Source: Eudorina sp. 2006-703-Eu-15
Taxonomy: Eukaryota > Chlorophyta > Chlorophyceae > Chlamydomonadales > Volvocaceae
Direction: 5' to 3'
Length of the DNA: 64,000 nt
Assembly: GCA_003117195.1 (NCBI GenBank)
Contig: BDSI01000203.1
Location: 62,001 to 126,000 of the forward strand
Shown here: piece by piece, positions 1-11,900 of the stretch
Position numbering within the stretch: the stretch's first letter is position 1
How the letters are laid out: each line of letters opens with the position of its first letter
Notes under the pieces: generated by a model
What the model was told of the DNA's origin: nothing
The model's database searches: none
The model's input: only the letters and a program-made list of their open reading frames with translations
Made by a program: the position numbers and the translations under genes

Positions 1-235
1 CACACATACACACTATGTATTTTGGTCCTTTGTTTGGATCCGGCGGGTCTCTTCTCTAAATACACTTCCTCGGTGTCGTCTAGTTCGGTCGCCTGTATCG
101 TCTGTAACGCTGGACGCGGCTCAATTTCTTTTTACACAAACACACACACACACACAATAACACACACACACACACACACACGCACACACATTGACACTCA
201 CATTGACACTCACATCAAACAATCTGTGCGCGCAG
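1..235 (+). other. Intron of the copper-radical oxidase gene with CA repeats
   Basis: The stretch ends in a CAG acceptor at 233-235 just before the first visible exon. It contains (CA)n runs around 139-190 and two ACATTGACACTC copies. No coding signal was seen, so the upstream exon lies outside the window. Confidence 0.6.
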
Positions 236-3200
236 GTACGACGTGATCGGCATCGGTATGATCGTTGCCGTACACATGGTCCAGATCCCGGGCACGGACC
301 GTTTCCTGTTCATGGAGCGCCCCTCGGGCTACCACCCTGACGGCAGCCGCACCATCGCGGGCTTCTTCGACGTCCCCACCCGCAAGTTCACGCACATCTT
401 CTCCCCGGACGGACTGTTCTGCTGCGGTCACACGCTGCTGGACTCCGGGGACCTGGTCATCGTGGGGGGCCACCAGGTGGGTTGGGTGGGGGGCGGGGAG
501 GGGTGGGGGGTGGTGGGGTTGGGCGGGGGATACAGGGTCAGTGGGGCGGTGGGATAGGTGGGTGGGTGGGTATAGCGGAGAAGACGCGCGCAGGACCCGA
601 GGCCCGGTGATGCCTGATGCCCGGTTGGTGTTGGGTGGGGACGACGCAACTGCTCGCAAGCAGGCTGCAGCCGGGCGGCGCAGCGAGGGCCCGCCCGGCA
701 CGGGGCCGGGGCATGCGCCGTACCACAGCACGTACGGGGTGACCGCCAGCGGGGTTGGGGTGGCGGCAGGGCGGGGAGTACGTCCTGAGGGGAGGGGAGG
801 GAAGGGGAGGGCTGCCCCGGCGGGGCCGGTCCGGGATATCTTATCGCGCAGGTGGCGGGTCCCACCGCAGCATTCTGGGCAACGGGTGTCCCCAGCCGGG
901 TACGATGTGGCGATGTACGGCAGGGTACGATGTGGCTACGTACGACAGGGTACGAGGTGGCAACGTACGGCAGGGTACGAGGAGGCGACGTACGGCGGAG
1001 TACGAGGAGGCGACGTACGGCGGAGTATCCTGCTGGGGATGCGGGGCGCCCTGAATGCCTCCGCCCGCGGCCCCTCGCGCCCCACCCGCCCGACGGAGGC
1101 CGCCCTCTCTCTTCCCCCCGGGCCCCACCCACCCAGCCCACCCACAATAGCCGCCGCCTCGTCCGCCCGCCCCGCAACGGCCCGCCCCCCTCCCCCATCG
1201 TCCCCTCCCTCGCCCGCCCGCCCGCCCGAGCAGGCCAACGCCGGCTACCCCGACGGCATGAAGTCGGTCCGCACCTTCAACCGCTCCTGCACCGACCTGC
1301 AGCTGAGGAAGATCCGGGATATGGGCTGGCGCCGATGGTGGGCGCGTCAGCGGGTTGGGCTGGTCGTGGGTGGGGTGAGCTGGACGGGGTGATGGGGTGG
1401 GCGGCCCCATGCGCGGCGGGGTGTACGGGGTACGCTGCTGGGTGTTGGGGGCGGCGGCGGAGGTGGGCGGCGGTCGCCGCGGCACCGTCTCTGGCGTCGT
1501 CGTGTGTATCGTACCGCCCTGTGTGCGCGGATGTGGGGCCCGCATGGCTTGGCGGGGGACCCGTGATGGCTGTCGTACGTCGATGTCGTACTCGGATGTC
1601 GTACTTGAATATCGTCTGCCCTCACCTCTTGCATCCCCCTGGTAGCCGTGTGTCCTCCCCCCCCCAAGCTACATGTGCGCGGAACCTGCTCCGAAATCCA
1701 CCCATGTAACCCGGGATGCCGGCAAACCCTGCGACCCTCCCCTCTTCCTCCCCGCCAGCCCCCCCCGCCATCTTCCCCGGCCCCCCCCCGCCATCTTCTT
1801 CCCCGCCCCCCCCCATCTTCTCCCCCCCATCTTCTCCCCGCCCCCAGGTACCCGACTCCAACGCTGCTACCGGACGGCAGGATTTTCATCATGGGAGGGA
1901 CCCAGGGTGTGGGGGCGGGTACGGCAAATAACCCGTTCTGGGAGATGTACGACCCAGTCACCACCAGCATCCAGGCCTACGCCATGCGCGCCGCGTACCT
2001 GGACCAGTCTGAGCAGGTACGACGAGCGTCGTACGGTTGTACGAAAGAGTGGAGTGTATGTATGAACGGCACCGTCCGGAGCGTGGAGATGGACGAGATT
2101 GATTGATTGCCGTACAGCGCTGCGTGTGTTGGGTAGTCAACGGCGCGCCCTCGAACCCCCTCCCCCCCTTTCCGCTGCTTACTGATCCCTTCCTCTGACC
2201 CAACCCCACTCCCAGTACAGTTGATTCTTCACCGTACCATTGCTCTGGCAGCAGCGCAGTTTGAATATGTCAGCCCATTTCCTATACCCCCACTCCAAAC
2301 CTCACTCCCACGCCCACACGGCCACACCCGCAACCACACACACCCATCCCCCCCTTCCCCTCAGATCTACTATCCGTTCAACTACGTGTTGCCGGAGGGG
2401 CTGCTGTTCACGTTCTGCGGCCGCGCGGGCTACATCATGGACTGGCGCACCAACAACTGGATCCAGGACGTGCCCCGGCTGCGCGGGTACGGCACCACGC
2501 AGTTCCCCTTCACCGGCACCAGCGTCATCTTGCCGCTGAGGCCAGAGAACAATTACCAGGTGGGGTGTGTGTGGGTGTGGGTGTGTGTGTGGGGGGGGGT
2601 GGGGGAGGTGGGGTGGGTGGGGTGTTTGTGTGAAGTTGGTTGTGTGTGGGGGTGAGTTGGGGGATGGGGGTGGGGGGAGAGGGAGCGGGGTGAGGCCCGC
2701 GGACCGGGGACGCGGGGAGGGAGGCAAAGGGGGAGGGAGGCAAAAGGGGAGGTGGGCAAAGGGGAGGGAGGCAAAGGGGGAGGGGGCAAAGGGGGAGGGA
2801 GGCAAAGGGGGAGGGAGGCAAAAGGGGAGGTGGGCAAAAGGGGAGGGAGTCAAAGGGGGAGGGGGGTAAAGGGGGAGGGAGGCAAAGGGGGAGGGGGCAA
2901 AGGGGGAGGGAGTCAAAGGGGGAGGGAGTCAAAGGGGGAGGGAGGCAAAGGGGGAGGGAGGCAAAGGGGAGGGGGGCAAAGGGGAGGGGGGCAAAGGGGG
3001 AGGGAGGCAAAGGGGGAGGGAGGCAAAGGGGAGGGAGGCAAAGGGGGAGGGAGTCAAAGGGGGAGGGGGGTAAAGGGGGAGGGAGGCAAAGGGGGAGGGA
3101 GGCAAAGGGGGAGGGGGGCAAAGGGGGGGGGCAAAGGGGAGGGGGGCAAAGGGGGAGGGGGGCAAAGGGGGAGGGGGCAAAGGGGGGGGGGGGGGGGGGG

Positions 3201-4579
3201 GCAAAGGGGGAGGGGGCAAAGGGGGAGGGAGGCAAAGGGGGAGGGGGCAAAGGGGGAGGGAGGCAAAGGGGGAGGGGGGCAAAGGGGGAGGGAGGCAAAG
3301 GGGGAGGGGGCAAAGGGGGAGGGAGGCAAAGGGGGAGGGGGGCAAAGGGGGAGGGGGCAAAGGGGGGGGGCAAAGGGGGAGGGAGGCAAAGGGGAGGGAG
3401 GCAAAGGGGGAGGGGGCAAAGGGGGAGGGAGGCAAAGGGGGAGGGGGCAAAGGGGGAGGGGGGCAAAGGGGGAGGGAGGCAAAGGGGGAGGGAGGCAAAG
3501 GGGAGGGAGGCAAAGGGGGAGGGAGGGAAGGGACGGGAGGCGGAGCAACGAGACAAGGCGAAAATCAGAGGGCGGAAGGACTGAGGAGTTGGGGGATGGT
3601 CCGTCCTGTGCTGGCCTTCCTTCGTATCACCTCCGCCCCTCCCCTCCACCCGCCTCCCCTTTCGACCTCCCCTTCCCGGCCTCCCACCCCCCTCCCCTCC
3701 CGCCCCCCGCCCTTCAGGTGGAGATCATGGTGTTCGGCGGGCAGCGCGAGGCGGCCGTCAAGGACCTCTCCATCATCGCCAACCGCGGCTCCGGCCGCCT
3801 GAAGCTCAACTGGAACCCAGCCGCCGGCAACTACACGTTCGAGGGCTGGACGGCGGAGCTGATGACCATCGGCCGCGTGATGCCAGATGCGGTGCTGTTG
3901 CCCAACGGCAAGGTCATCATCCTCAACGGCGCCTGGGTGGGTGACGGACGGTTGGGGTGGGGTGGGTGTTCAGGTGCCTGAGGCATGGGGCGGGCGGCAG
4001 CCGGGCGGGTAGGGCGGGAAGTCGGCTGCCTAAGGGTTGGGTTGGGTTGGGTTGGGTGTTGCACCATGCCCCTCTGTGGGCTGAGCCGAGCCTCTCCGGG
4101 GCATGCGGGCTCTCTCAGAACCAACCATGTGGGCTTTCGCCGCCCCCCCAACCAATTTCCTATACCACCCTCTGACACGGCCACCCCCCACCTCCTCCCG
4201 CCCGCGCCCCCGACTGCGCAGCAAGGACTGGCGGGCGACTCGGCCAGCGGCGGCGACAGCCGCGCCAACTACCCCATCCTTTTCGCGGAGGAGTACGACC
4301 CCAACGGCCCCGTCGGCTTCCGCTTCCGCCGCATGGCGCCCACGCGCATTGCCCGCATGTACCACTCCACGGCGGGCCTCACGCCCGACGGCACCGTCAT
4401 CGTGGCGGGCTGCGACCGCTGCTACCGCTACCAGGTGCAGCTGGGCGTGGAGTTCGACCCGTCGCCCACCTCAAAGGTACGATACGTACGATATGAGGAC
4501 TGTGCGGCGCCCGTACGGATGCCTTTTCCAGCGCGGCGGCAGCGGCGGAGGGGTGGGGACGGGCGGGCGACCGTTGATG

Positions 4580-4652
<73 letters not shown>

Positions 4653-5209
4653 TGTGTGTGTATTTCGTCGTACCGATGATGAAGCATGCGCAGGTCCGCT
4701 CTCTCGCGCTGTGTCTCTCACATCCAACTCCCCTCCTCCCTTCCTCCCCGTCCTCCCCCCGTCCTCCCCCCGTCCTCCCTTCCCTGCCGCCAATCCCCCA
4801 GGCCGAGTACCGCGTGGAGATCTACTCCCCGCCGTACTTCTTCATGGACGAGGCGAAACCCGCGTTCGTGAACGTGCCCATCAACACCATGACCTACACC
4901 GGCACCTTCACCTTCGTCTACACCTTCCCCGCCGGCTGGTCCGGCAACCAGCTCACGGACGTGGTGCTCGTGGCGCCTAGCAGTACGACACATTCGTACA
5001 ACACGAACCAGCGCGTGGTCGGCCTCGAGATCGTGTCCGACATCGCGGCGGGGCAGAACGGTCTGGCGGTCGTGCGCGGCCCGCCCAACATCAACATCGC
5101 GCCTCCGGGCATGTACATGCTGTTCCTGCTCAACGGCGACGTCTACTCACGCGCGGTGTGGGTGCAGCTGCTGCGCCCCAGCAAGGGCTCGCCGGGCTGG
5201 ATGCCCTGA
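236..5209 (+). CDS. Copper-radical oxidase (glyoxal/galactose oxidase-like), 3' part, 7 exons
   Basis: Exons 236-476, 1234-1337, 1848-2016, 2365-2559, 3718-3936, 4222-4476 and 4802-5209 join in frame to give 529 residues and a TGA stop; the start lies left of the window, and the first exon opens on the third base of a split codon. The protein matches the kelch-type propeller plus C-terminal immunoglobulin-like domain of secreted copper-radical oxidases, which oxidise aldehydes or alcohols and release H2O2. All expected copper and radical residues are visible: the cysteine of the Cys-Tyr crosslink (CC at 420-425), its partner Tyr in RWYPT (1849-1851), the Tyr-His pair in RMYHST (4360-4365) and the second His in TTHSYN (4991-4993). 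Each propeller blade ends in LLPDG/LLPNG-like turns. Intron 4 holds a large G-rich minisatellite and intron 6 a (TG)n tract. Substrate cannot be told from sequence. Family call is firm; the N-terminal part and signal peptide are not in view. Confidence 0.9.
2715..3535 (+). repeat. G-rich minisatellite, ~16 bp unit, in oxidase intron 4
   Basis: About 50 degenerate copies of GGGAGGGAGGCAAAGG fill most of the intron between exons at 2559 and 3718. The sense strand is almost free of T and carries G-runs every few bases, so the pre-mRNA could form many G-quadruplexes. Poly-G stretches reach about 20 at 3183-3201. The long open frames across it are produced by the repeat and are not genes. Confidence 0.95.
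4581..4661 (+). repeat. (TG)n microsatellite in oxidase intron 6
   Basis: About 40 TG dinucleotides with one TA interruption near 4646 lie between the exons ending at 4476 and starting at 4802. Only a low-complexity tract is seen. Confidence 0.95.
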
Positions 5210-5264
5210 GGCGGCGCGAGCCCTTGAGTGTGTGTGGGGGGGAGAGGGGCCTTGCGGGCCTTCG

Positions 5265-7050
5265 CTGTCTTTATTGACATAAGGGGGGCCTTGCGCCTTG
5301 CTTCGCGGGGAAGGACGACGAGGAGGAGGAGGAGGTGGAGGGAAGGGCGGAAGGCGGCGGCCTTGTGTATCAAGGAGGGAGAAGGGAGCTGGAGGTCTCA
5401 GGGGGGGAGCGGACAGGGGAAGAGAGGGGAGCTGAGGGAGGGAGGGGAGCGCAGGGCCCGGCCCCGCGACCCACGGGTCTCTCTCCTGGGTCCAACCGCC
5501 AACTACCCCTGAGACCTCCTCCTTGACCTCGCGTCCGTCCGTCCGTCCGTCCGTCCGGGAGGATCCCCTAGCCGCCTACCCCGCGACGCTTTCCTGGAGT
5601 AATCCCCCGCCGCGCCCGGCCGTTGATCCCAACAGTCTCCTTGACCCGGGCACCTGCCAAGTGGGCGGCACCAAGTGGGCTGCGCCGACGATGTGCCGTA
5701 GGGGGGGGGGATGGTCCGCGCGGTTGGGTAATGCAGTGGGAGTGGGTGGTTGGATGGGCTGCGGGTGCGCCGCGGATTCATCGATTGCACGTGGTGGCCG
5801 GTTGGACAGACGGCCTGATTGCGGGGGATCTCCCACTGCTGCTACTGCTGCTACTGGTGGTGGTGGTTGTGGTGGTGGTGGTGGTGGTTGCGTTTTATCC
5901 GCGACGCAGGGCGAACCGCGTGCGTCCGGAGTTTCCGCAACCCCTCGTCCCCCCCCCCAGGTTCTGGGTTGGGTGTTTCTTTTCTGCTTTGCCTCCCCCC
6001 CTCAGTGTCTGCGTTGGGCTGCGGCGGGTTACTTACCTTTGTTCCAACACCACGGGATGTTGCGAAGATGTCAGGTTTGGATTGCTTGTTGTTGGTGGTG
6101 GTTGATCGTTGGCCGTTGCTTGTTGGTCGTTCGTTGGCGTCTGCAACCGGTTTCTGCCTGCCCGACGAACAAGGTATCTCGGATATCGCAATCGTCGTCG
6201 TGCTGCCGGGCCCAATCAAGTTGTAGGGCGGGATGCGCGCCCTGCATCATCATCACCGTTAACCCTCCCTGCCCCCTCGCTGTAGTCAGTGAGCTCCTTC
6301 CTCTACGTGGCATCACCACGCAGCGGCCCTGAGACACAACTCGATGACGAGACGTCGCCGCCGCTGAGTCGCCGAGCGTCTGCCGGCTCGGCTCGGCCGC
6401 CTGCGGGCCCCCGTGCCACCTTGCGCGCGCGCGAGGGCTAATTGTAGCTGTGTGAAGATGGTACGGCATGTAGGTAGAGATGTACGACATGCGCTCGCAT
6501 CCGGCACCGCGGCAACAGGGAACGGAGACGTGAGGCACGGGCATGTGGGCATGTGGTCGGACAGTCCCGATCCAGGGGAGGGACGGGGCGACGTGCTGCA
6601 GGTGATCTGCACGTTCGTGGACGTGTGTGTGTGTATTCGCCGTACATGTGACGTACGTGTGCTTCAAAAGCGTGCTTCAAAAGCGTACTTCATCGTGTGA
6701 ATGTTCGTTGGAGACGCCCGTGATGCGTGTGTGTGTGTGTGTGTGCGTGTATGTGTGTGTTAGCAAGGAGAAAAGCTGAGCCGTGTATGTGTGTGTGTGT
6801 GTGGGGGGGGTAAATGATGCCCTGCTGGTGTGCAGCGATGCGAACGTGTCGTGGCGTGCAGCGATGCGCGCGGGGTGCGTGCAGGTGTGTGTGTGTGTGT
6901 GTAGCGCGGCCGTCAGGGCCGGCTCCCGGCTGGCAGCTCGGGGCGGGGAGAGGTGTCAGGCGCCGCGCTCGCTTTGCGGGGTTGGCAACAGGGGCGGCTA
7001 GCAAGCGAAAGAGGGGGGCGGGGCACTGTCTTTATTGACGAAGGGGGGCC
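5265..7050. repeat. Two copies of a short element, CTGTCTTTATTGAC followed by A and G-runs
   Basis: CTGTCTTTATTGAC followed within a few bases by a run of G and CC occurs at about 5265 and again at about 7026. A degraded version (CGCTGTCTTTAGTGGACTGAAGGG) occurs near 43733. The first two lie in the convergent 3' space and the third in the P450 3' half. The function is unknown; it may be the end of a dispersed repeat. Confidence 0.4.
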
Positions 7051-8483
7051 CGCAGAAAACTAAAGTGGGCCGCCCAGCTGCAGCGAGGCGGCCACTGAGT
7101 AAGAGCCACTGGGGCTGTGGGTCGCGTGGCGTGGCGTCCCTAGGGCCCTCCTCCGGAAGTGCGTCATATGCCAGGGGCATCGCAAAGCCCGGTGTGTGCA
7201 TGAATTATATCTTATGTGTCATATGTGTGTATATGCTATAATCAATGTCTGTGGTGGCCGCCGTACATTGGTGTACGTGAGATGTCGTACAGTACGGGAC
7301 GCCCCTCGCTGCGTCCCGAGTGCGGCCGTCGTACAGGGCCTGCGCGCATACGTGCTTGTTCAAAGGGTGCGTGTGCTTAGATAAGAGACCCGCCCGACCC
7401 AAACCAAGCGGGTGCGTGTGTGTGTGTGTGTCGGTGGTTTGCGGCGTGGTTATAGTGTTTTCCCTCGGCGCATCGTTATCGTGTCGGAGGCCAGGGCCGT
7501 GGGTATCGATCGGCCCCCAGGCCGACACTGACCCATGGGTCGCGGCGTCGCTTTCGTCGTTGCAGGGTTCTGGAATCGAGCGGGTTCCTCTCATCGCGGG
7601 TGGCTGATCCGGACGCTCCGAGTGGAGGGGCGAGCGCGCTGCAGTGCGGGTATCGAGCGCGCGAACTGCCCTCGTCCTCGTCCGCGTCCTCGTGTGTGTT
7701 ATCCGGCGGGCAGGGCAGGAGTGCGTGTTGATGTTTGTGTGTGTGGGGGGCGAGTTGATTAGAAAATCTAAAATCGGGGGACCTTGAAATCAAAGACCAA
7801 GCCCGGCGGGAAGGGGTAATGCGAACCCCGACAGCAGGCGGCAAGATGTTCCGTGTGGACACGAGCCGTACGATGGGATCTTTGTCGTACGGTTGTATAC
7901 CTTGAAGTGCGGTTACCGTACTGTTGTGTTTCGTGTGCACGGGCGGGGATGCTCGCCCTGCCTGGGGCTGCATGCCGTTTCGCGGGCGCGCGCGTGCAGG
8001 GGTGTGTATTGGGTGACGGTGTGTTGGCGCGTAAGCCGGCCGGGTGGGTGCGCGCGCGTGTGTGGGTCGTGGAGTCAACGACACCGGGTCTGTTGCAAGG
8101 TGGCAAGCGGGCATTGTTTTGCACGGCGCGTGTTTAATAGACAGCAATGATTACGCCGCGCGCGCTCGCGTGTGTCTGTGCTTAAAAAGGTGTTGAGTGC
8201 CGATTGATTCCTGGCAGCTGGCGGTGAGGGCGATGAGGGTGGTGGGTGCGGGATGCGGCCCGAAACTCGCATCTGCTTCACTCTATGTAACAGCAGGCCA
8301 AGTTATTCCTCTTTTGAACATCTCAACATGGACACGTTGTCCTACCGCACATCAACGTGAAGCGCCGCACCGTACAGGTACCATATCTGCGCGCAGTCAA
8401 TAATTGTCCCTCCGACAGGTTGCCGTACAGGATGCACGACGTCACACCACTAAAACAATCATCGGTGCGACATGTAGTAACGG

Positions 8484-8493
8484 TTACATTACA
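8484..8493 (-). promoter_or_regulatory. Candidate polyadenylation signals (two TGTAA in tandem)
   Basis: On the minus strand two TGTAA pentamers lie back to back about 460 nt beyond the stop of the large minus-strand gene. TGTAA is the known volvocine poly(A) signal, usually near the transcript end. Placement fits, but the pentamer is short and occurs by chance. Confidence 0.3.
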
Positions 8494-8949
8494 TTATGTA
8501 GTACGGCCTGTACGACCCCGAGGCAGTCAGCAGGGACACTGCGTTCTGCGCAGCGAGTCGGCGATTGGCACGGCCGGGCACAGCCGCACAACCACACATC
8601 CGCACCCACCGACACATCCACAACCCTCCCACCCAGCACCTAACCACATGCAAAGATACGGCATGAGTATATCAGCACACGGTGAAGTGCACGCGTTCGA
8701 TGGCCCTTGCCTTCTGCCTCGAAATACTGGCGTTCTTCGCTAATGGTTCGCGTTCGAGTTCGAGTTCGGGGTGTCAAGTTCAAGTTCGGGTCTGGATTCG
8801 GATGTGTGTGTTACTGTGTTTAGAAAATGAGCCCGACCGACCGAGCCCAGATGCAGACACACTTACCATGTAACCTGCAAGAAAGGACGTGTATGTGGCT
8901 TCCGTGTCTACGTGTACGGCTATATGTGTACGGCTCAACGTGTACGGCT

Positions 8950-11900
8950 CTAGGTGTACGGCGACAGGGAGGCCGACGGCCCCGCGCCGTCCTCACCAAA
9001 GTCACCATCACGAAACGCCACCACACGGGGCAGGCGCTGCGGGTGCGCCGCCGCGAAGGCTTCGTAGGCGGCGGTACGGCGGAACGCCCGCCAGCGGAAC
9101 CCCCCCGACACGAACTCCCGCAGCGCGCGGCGGCCGCCCCAGCGCTGCAGCTGCTCCAGGGACAGCCACTGCTGCTCCGCGGTATCACCGCCGGCAGCTG
9201 CGGCGCGATTACCGCCGCTAGCAGCGGCAGTGGTGGTCGTGCTACTGCCGCTCGCAGCAGCGGTGGTGCTACTGCCGGTCCCAACAAGCTCGCGCGCAGC
9301 ACCGCTCGTCGGCTCCGTCGGTCGGATCTTCGAACCGTCGTACCCGCCTGGCAGGGCCCCTCCGCTCGTGTCCCCGGCTCCGAAACCCAACCCGTCCGCC
9401 CGCGCCTCGCCGCGCGCCACCACAACCACCCGGGACAGGAAGGACAGCCGCGGCCCCGACGCGCCGCCGTCAATCAGCCGTACATCCACGACCTCCTCCA
9501 CCCGGATGCCGCCGCCGCCACCGCCGCCGCCGTCCCCGCCGCCGCCGCCGTCGCGACCACCGCCCCCGCCGCCGTCCCTACCCCGTCCGGCGCCCTCCCC
9601 CGCGTCGCCCAACCCCGCGCCGAGCCCGGGTGGCAACGGCAATCGGGACCCATCGCTTCGACCCTTCGGTCCCTTCTGCTTTATCAAAGCGGAGCGCAGC
9701 GCGGGTACTGGCGGCGCGAGCGGGCGGGCTGACCCCTCGAGGGCGGCGGGATCAGTCCCCGGGGCCGGGACAGCGGCGCCGCCGTACCCGTTGCCGTACC
9801 CGTAGCCGTACCCACGCATCGTGCCGCCGAGCGCTCTTCCGCGTGCGCCCGCGGCCCACGGCGCGGCGGCGGCGGCGGCAGCGGCTGTGGCTGCGCCGGG
9901 TCCCAAGCCGCCTTCTGAGCGCCGCAGCGGCAGCCTGGGGCACACAGAGCAGATACAGGGGGTGCACCAGGGCAGGTGCAGGGGTGTGTTCGTAGGCAGG
10001 CAAGGCGGGTGTGTCTGATATGCGATGGGCATGGCATGGCCCAACAGGTAGCCGTATGCGTATGCTATGTAAGGGCAGGTAAGCACACACACACATATCT
10101 GACCGGGCCTGGCACTGGCCAAGGGCTGCTAACCCAGCCCTAACGGAAAGACCGCCGAAGCACTGTGTGTGGGGCGTGGGGGGGGTGCGGGACGAATTCA
10201 GTAAACCCCAAGAGCGAGGAGTGCGGGCGAGGGTGCGAGGAGTGCGGGCTGCAACTTGGCTGCAAGCGAGCAGCAAACACGCACGCCCAGCAGTGATCAA
10301 CGAGCGGGGGCGGAGCAGCATGCACCTAGCAGCGGGAAGTAAGCAGTAAGCAGTAAGCAGTAAGCAGTGAGCAAAAGCGAAAAGAGTTAGAGAGAGAGGA
10401 AGAGAGATCGCCTACATGCGGATCACCGCCATGGCCGTACAAGTGTCGTACTGTCGTACTGGTCGTACCGGTCGTACCTTTCGTGTAGGGGGTACATGCC
10501 CCACACCACCTCGGCCAGCCTCGCCGCCATGTCGGACCTGCCCCGCGTGTATCGCCGGCCGCCACCTCCCCCCTCAGGGAATCGCGAGGAAGAGGCGGGG
10601 GTGGTGGTGGAGGTGGAGGTGGAGGGGCTGGCCGCCGCGGCCAAGCCCAGGCCGGCCAGCAAGCCGCCTGGGTGCGCGCGACCTCTGAATGCGCCCGCGG
10701 AGGGCAAGGGGTAGCTGCTGTGCTTGAGCGGCGGCGGCGGCGGCGGCGGCCTTGCTGCAGGCGCGGTGTCCGCCACGGCGACGTCCGCGGCGCCGCTGCT
10801 TCGCGATCTGATGTGCCCTCTGGAAGGAGATGTGGGGGACGGGGCCGGGTTCGCGGGCCGTTGGTGGGAAGTCGCGGAGGGCGCGGGCGCGGCCGTAAGA
10901 CCGCCCGCCGTGGACGCCGATGGGTGAGGCGGCGGAGGCGGCCCCGCAGCACACCTTGACTTGGGCGGCGTGGGCGGCCTGGGTCGCACCCGCGGCATGG
11001 GCTCCTCCTCCTCCTCCTGCCCCTCGTCGTCCTCCTCCCCCTCGTCGTCGTCGTCGTCGTCGGTCGCGTCCGCGACGCGCTTCCCGTTCCGCGCCGCCAG
11101 TACGGCAGCCTTCGGCGCCGCCAGCCATACCTCAGGCGCCTGCCGTACGGATGGCGCTAGCGTCGATGTCATCAGGTCTGGCGGCGGCGGCGCCGGAGGC
11201 GTCAGAGTCGCGACCGTCCCGTGGGTCCCGAACTGCGCGGGCGGCGGCGCCTCGTCCACAGCAGCGACGGCGACGGCGACGGCGGCGGCGGCGGCGTCCG
11301 CGGGACGATCTTGGAGAGGGCCCGCGTCCACAGGCTGCAACGCTGACGGCGGCCGCGGTGTCAGCGTCGCGCGCCGCCGTACTTGACCCGCGTCGTCGCT
11401 CTCGGTGTGCAACGTTGGCGGCGGCGATGGCGGCGCGCCAGCGACAATGGGGCCGGTCGGCAGCTGATGACGCTTCGCAGACAGCCCCCGCCGTGACGTA
11501 ACCGTCAGCGGCGGCGGCGGCGGTGGCGACAACGGCGGTGCACCCAGACGACCTTCGCCGCCGTCGCCGTCACAGTGCGCATCATAGTACATCCGCGACG
11601 CCGCCGCCGCCGCCGCCGCCTCCGCCATCTGCTTTTGGGGCTCTCCAGGGAGGCACCCGGGCAGGTCCCTGATGCCGATCACACGGACGTCAACCAGCAC
11701 ACCGCTACCATCAGCGGCGGCGCCGCCGAGGGTGTCCGAGCGGGCGCCGCCGCCGCCGCCGTCAGCGGGTCCTGACACGCAGCCGCCATCGCCCAGGATC
11801 ATCTGATCCTCCAACAGCGACGCCGCGGCCACGAGTACGGCAGTCGGCAGCCGAGCCGACGCGGATACTGACGCCGACGCGGAAGCGGACGGGCCCCAAT

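Larger units (their letters stand above)
5210..8949. other. Intergenic DNA between two convergent genes
   Basis: This 3.7 kb lies between the oxidase stop (5207-5209) and the stop of the large minus-strand gene (8950). It holds short GT microsatellites (for example 6728-6760, 6885-6901), a (GGT)n run near 5852-5886, GTCC tetranucleotides near 5534-5556, and a short repeated element (CTGTCTTTATTGAC near 5265 and 7026). Open frames here look like chance frames in GC-rich DNA. I see no gene. Confidence 0.5.

Noticed and set aside
2752..3981. 409-codon frame rich in Gly, Lys and Arg across the oxidase intron
   Set aside because: It is produced by the GGGAGGGAGGCAAAGG repeat; the part from 3718 on is the true oxidase exon in the same frame.
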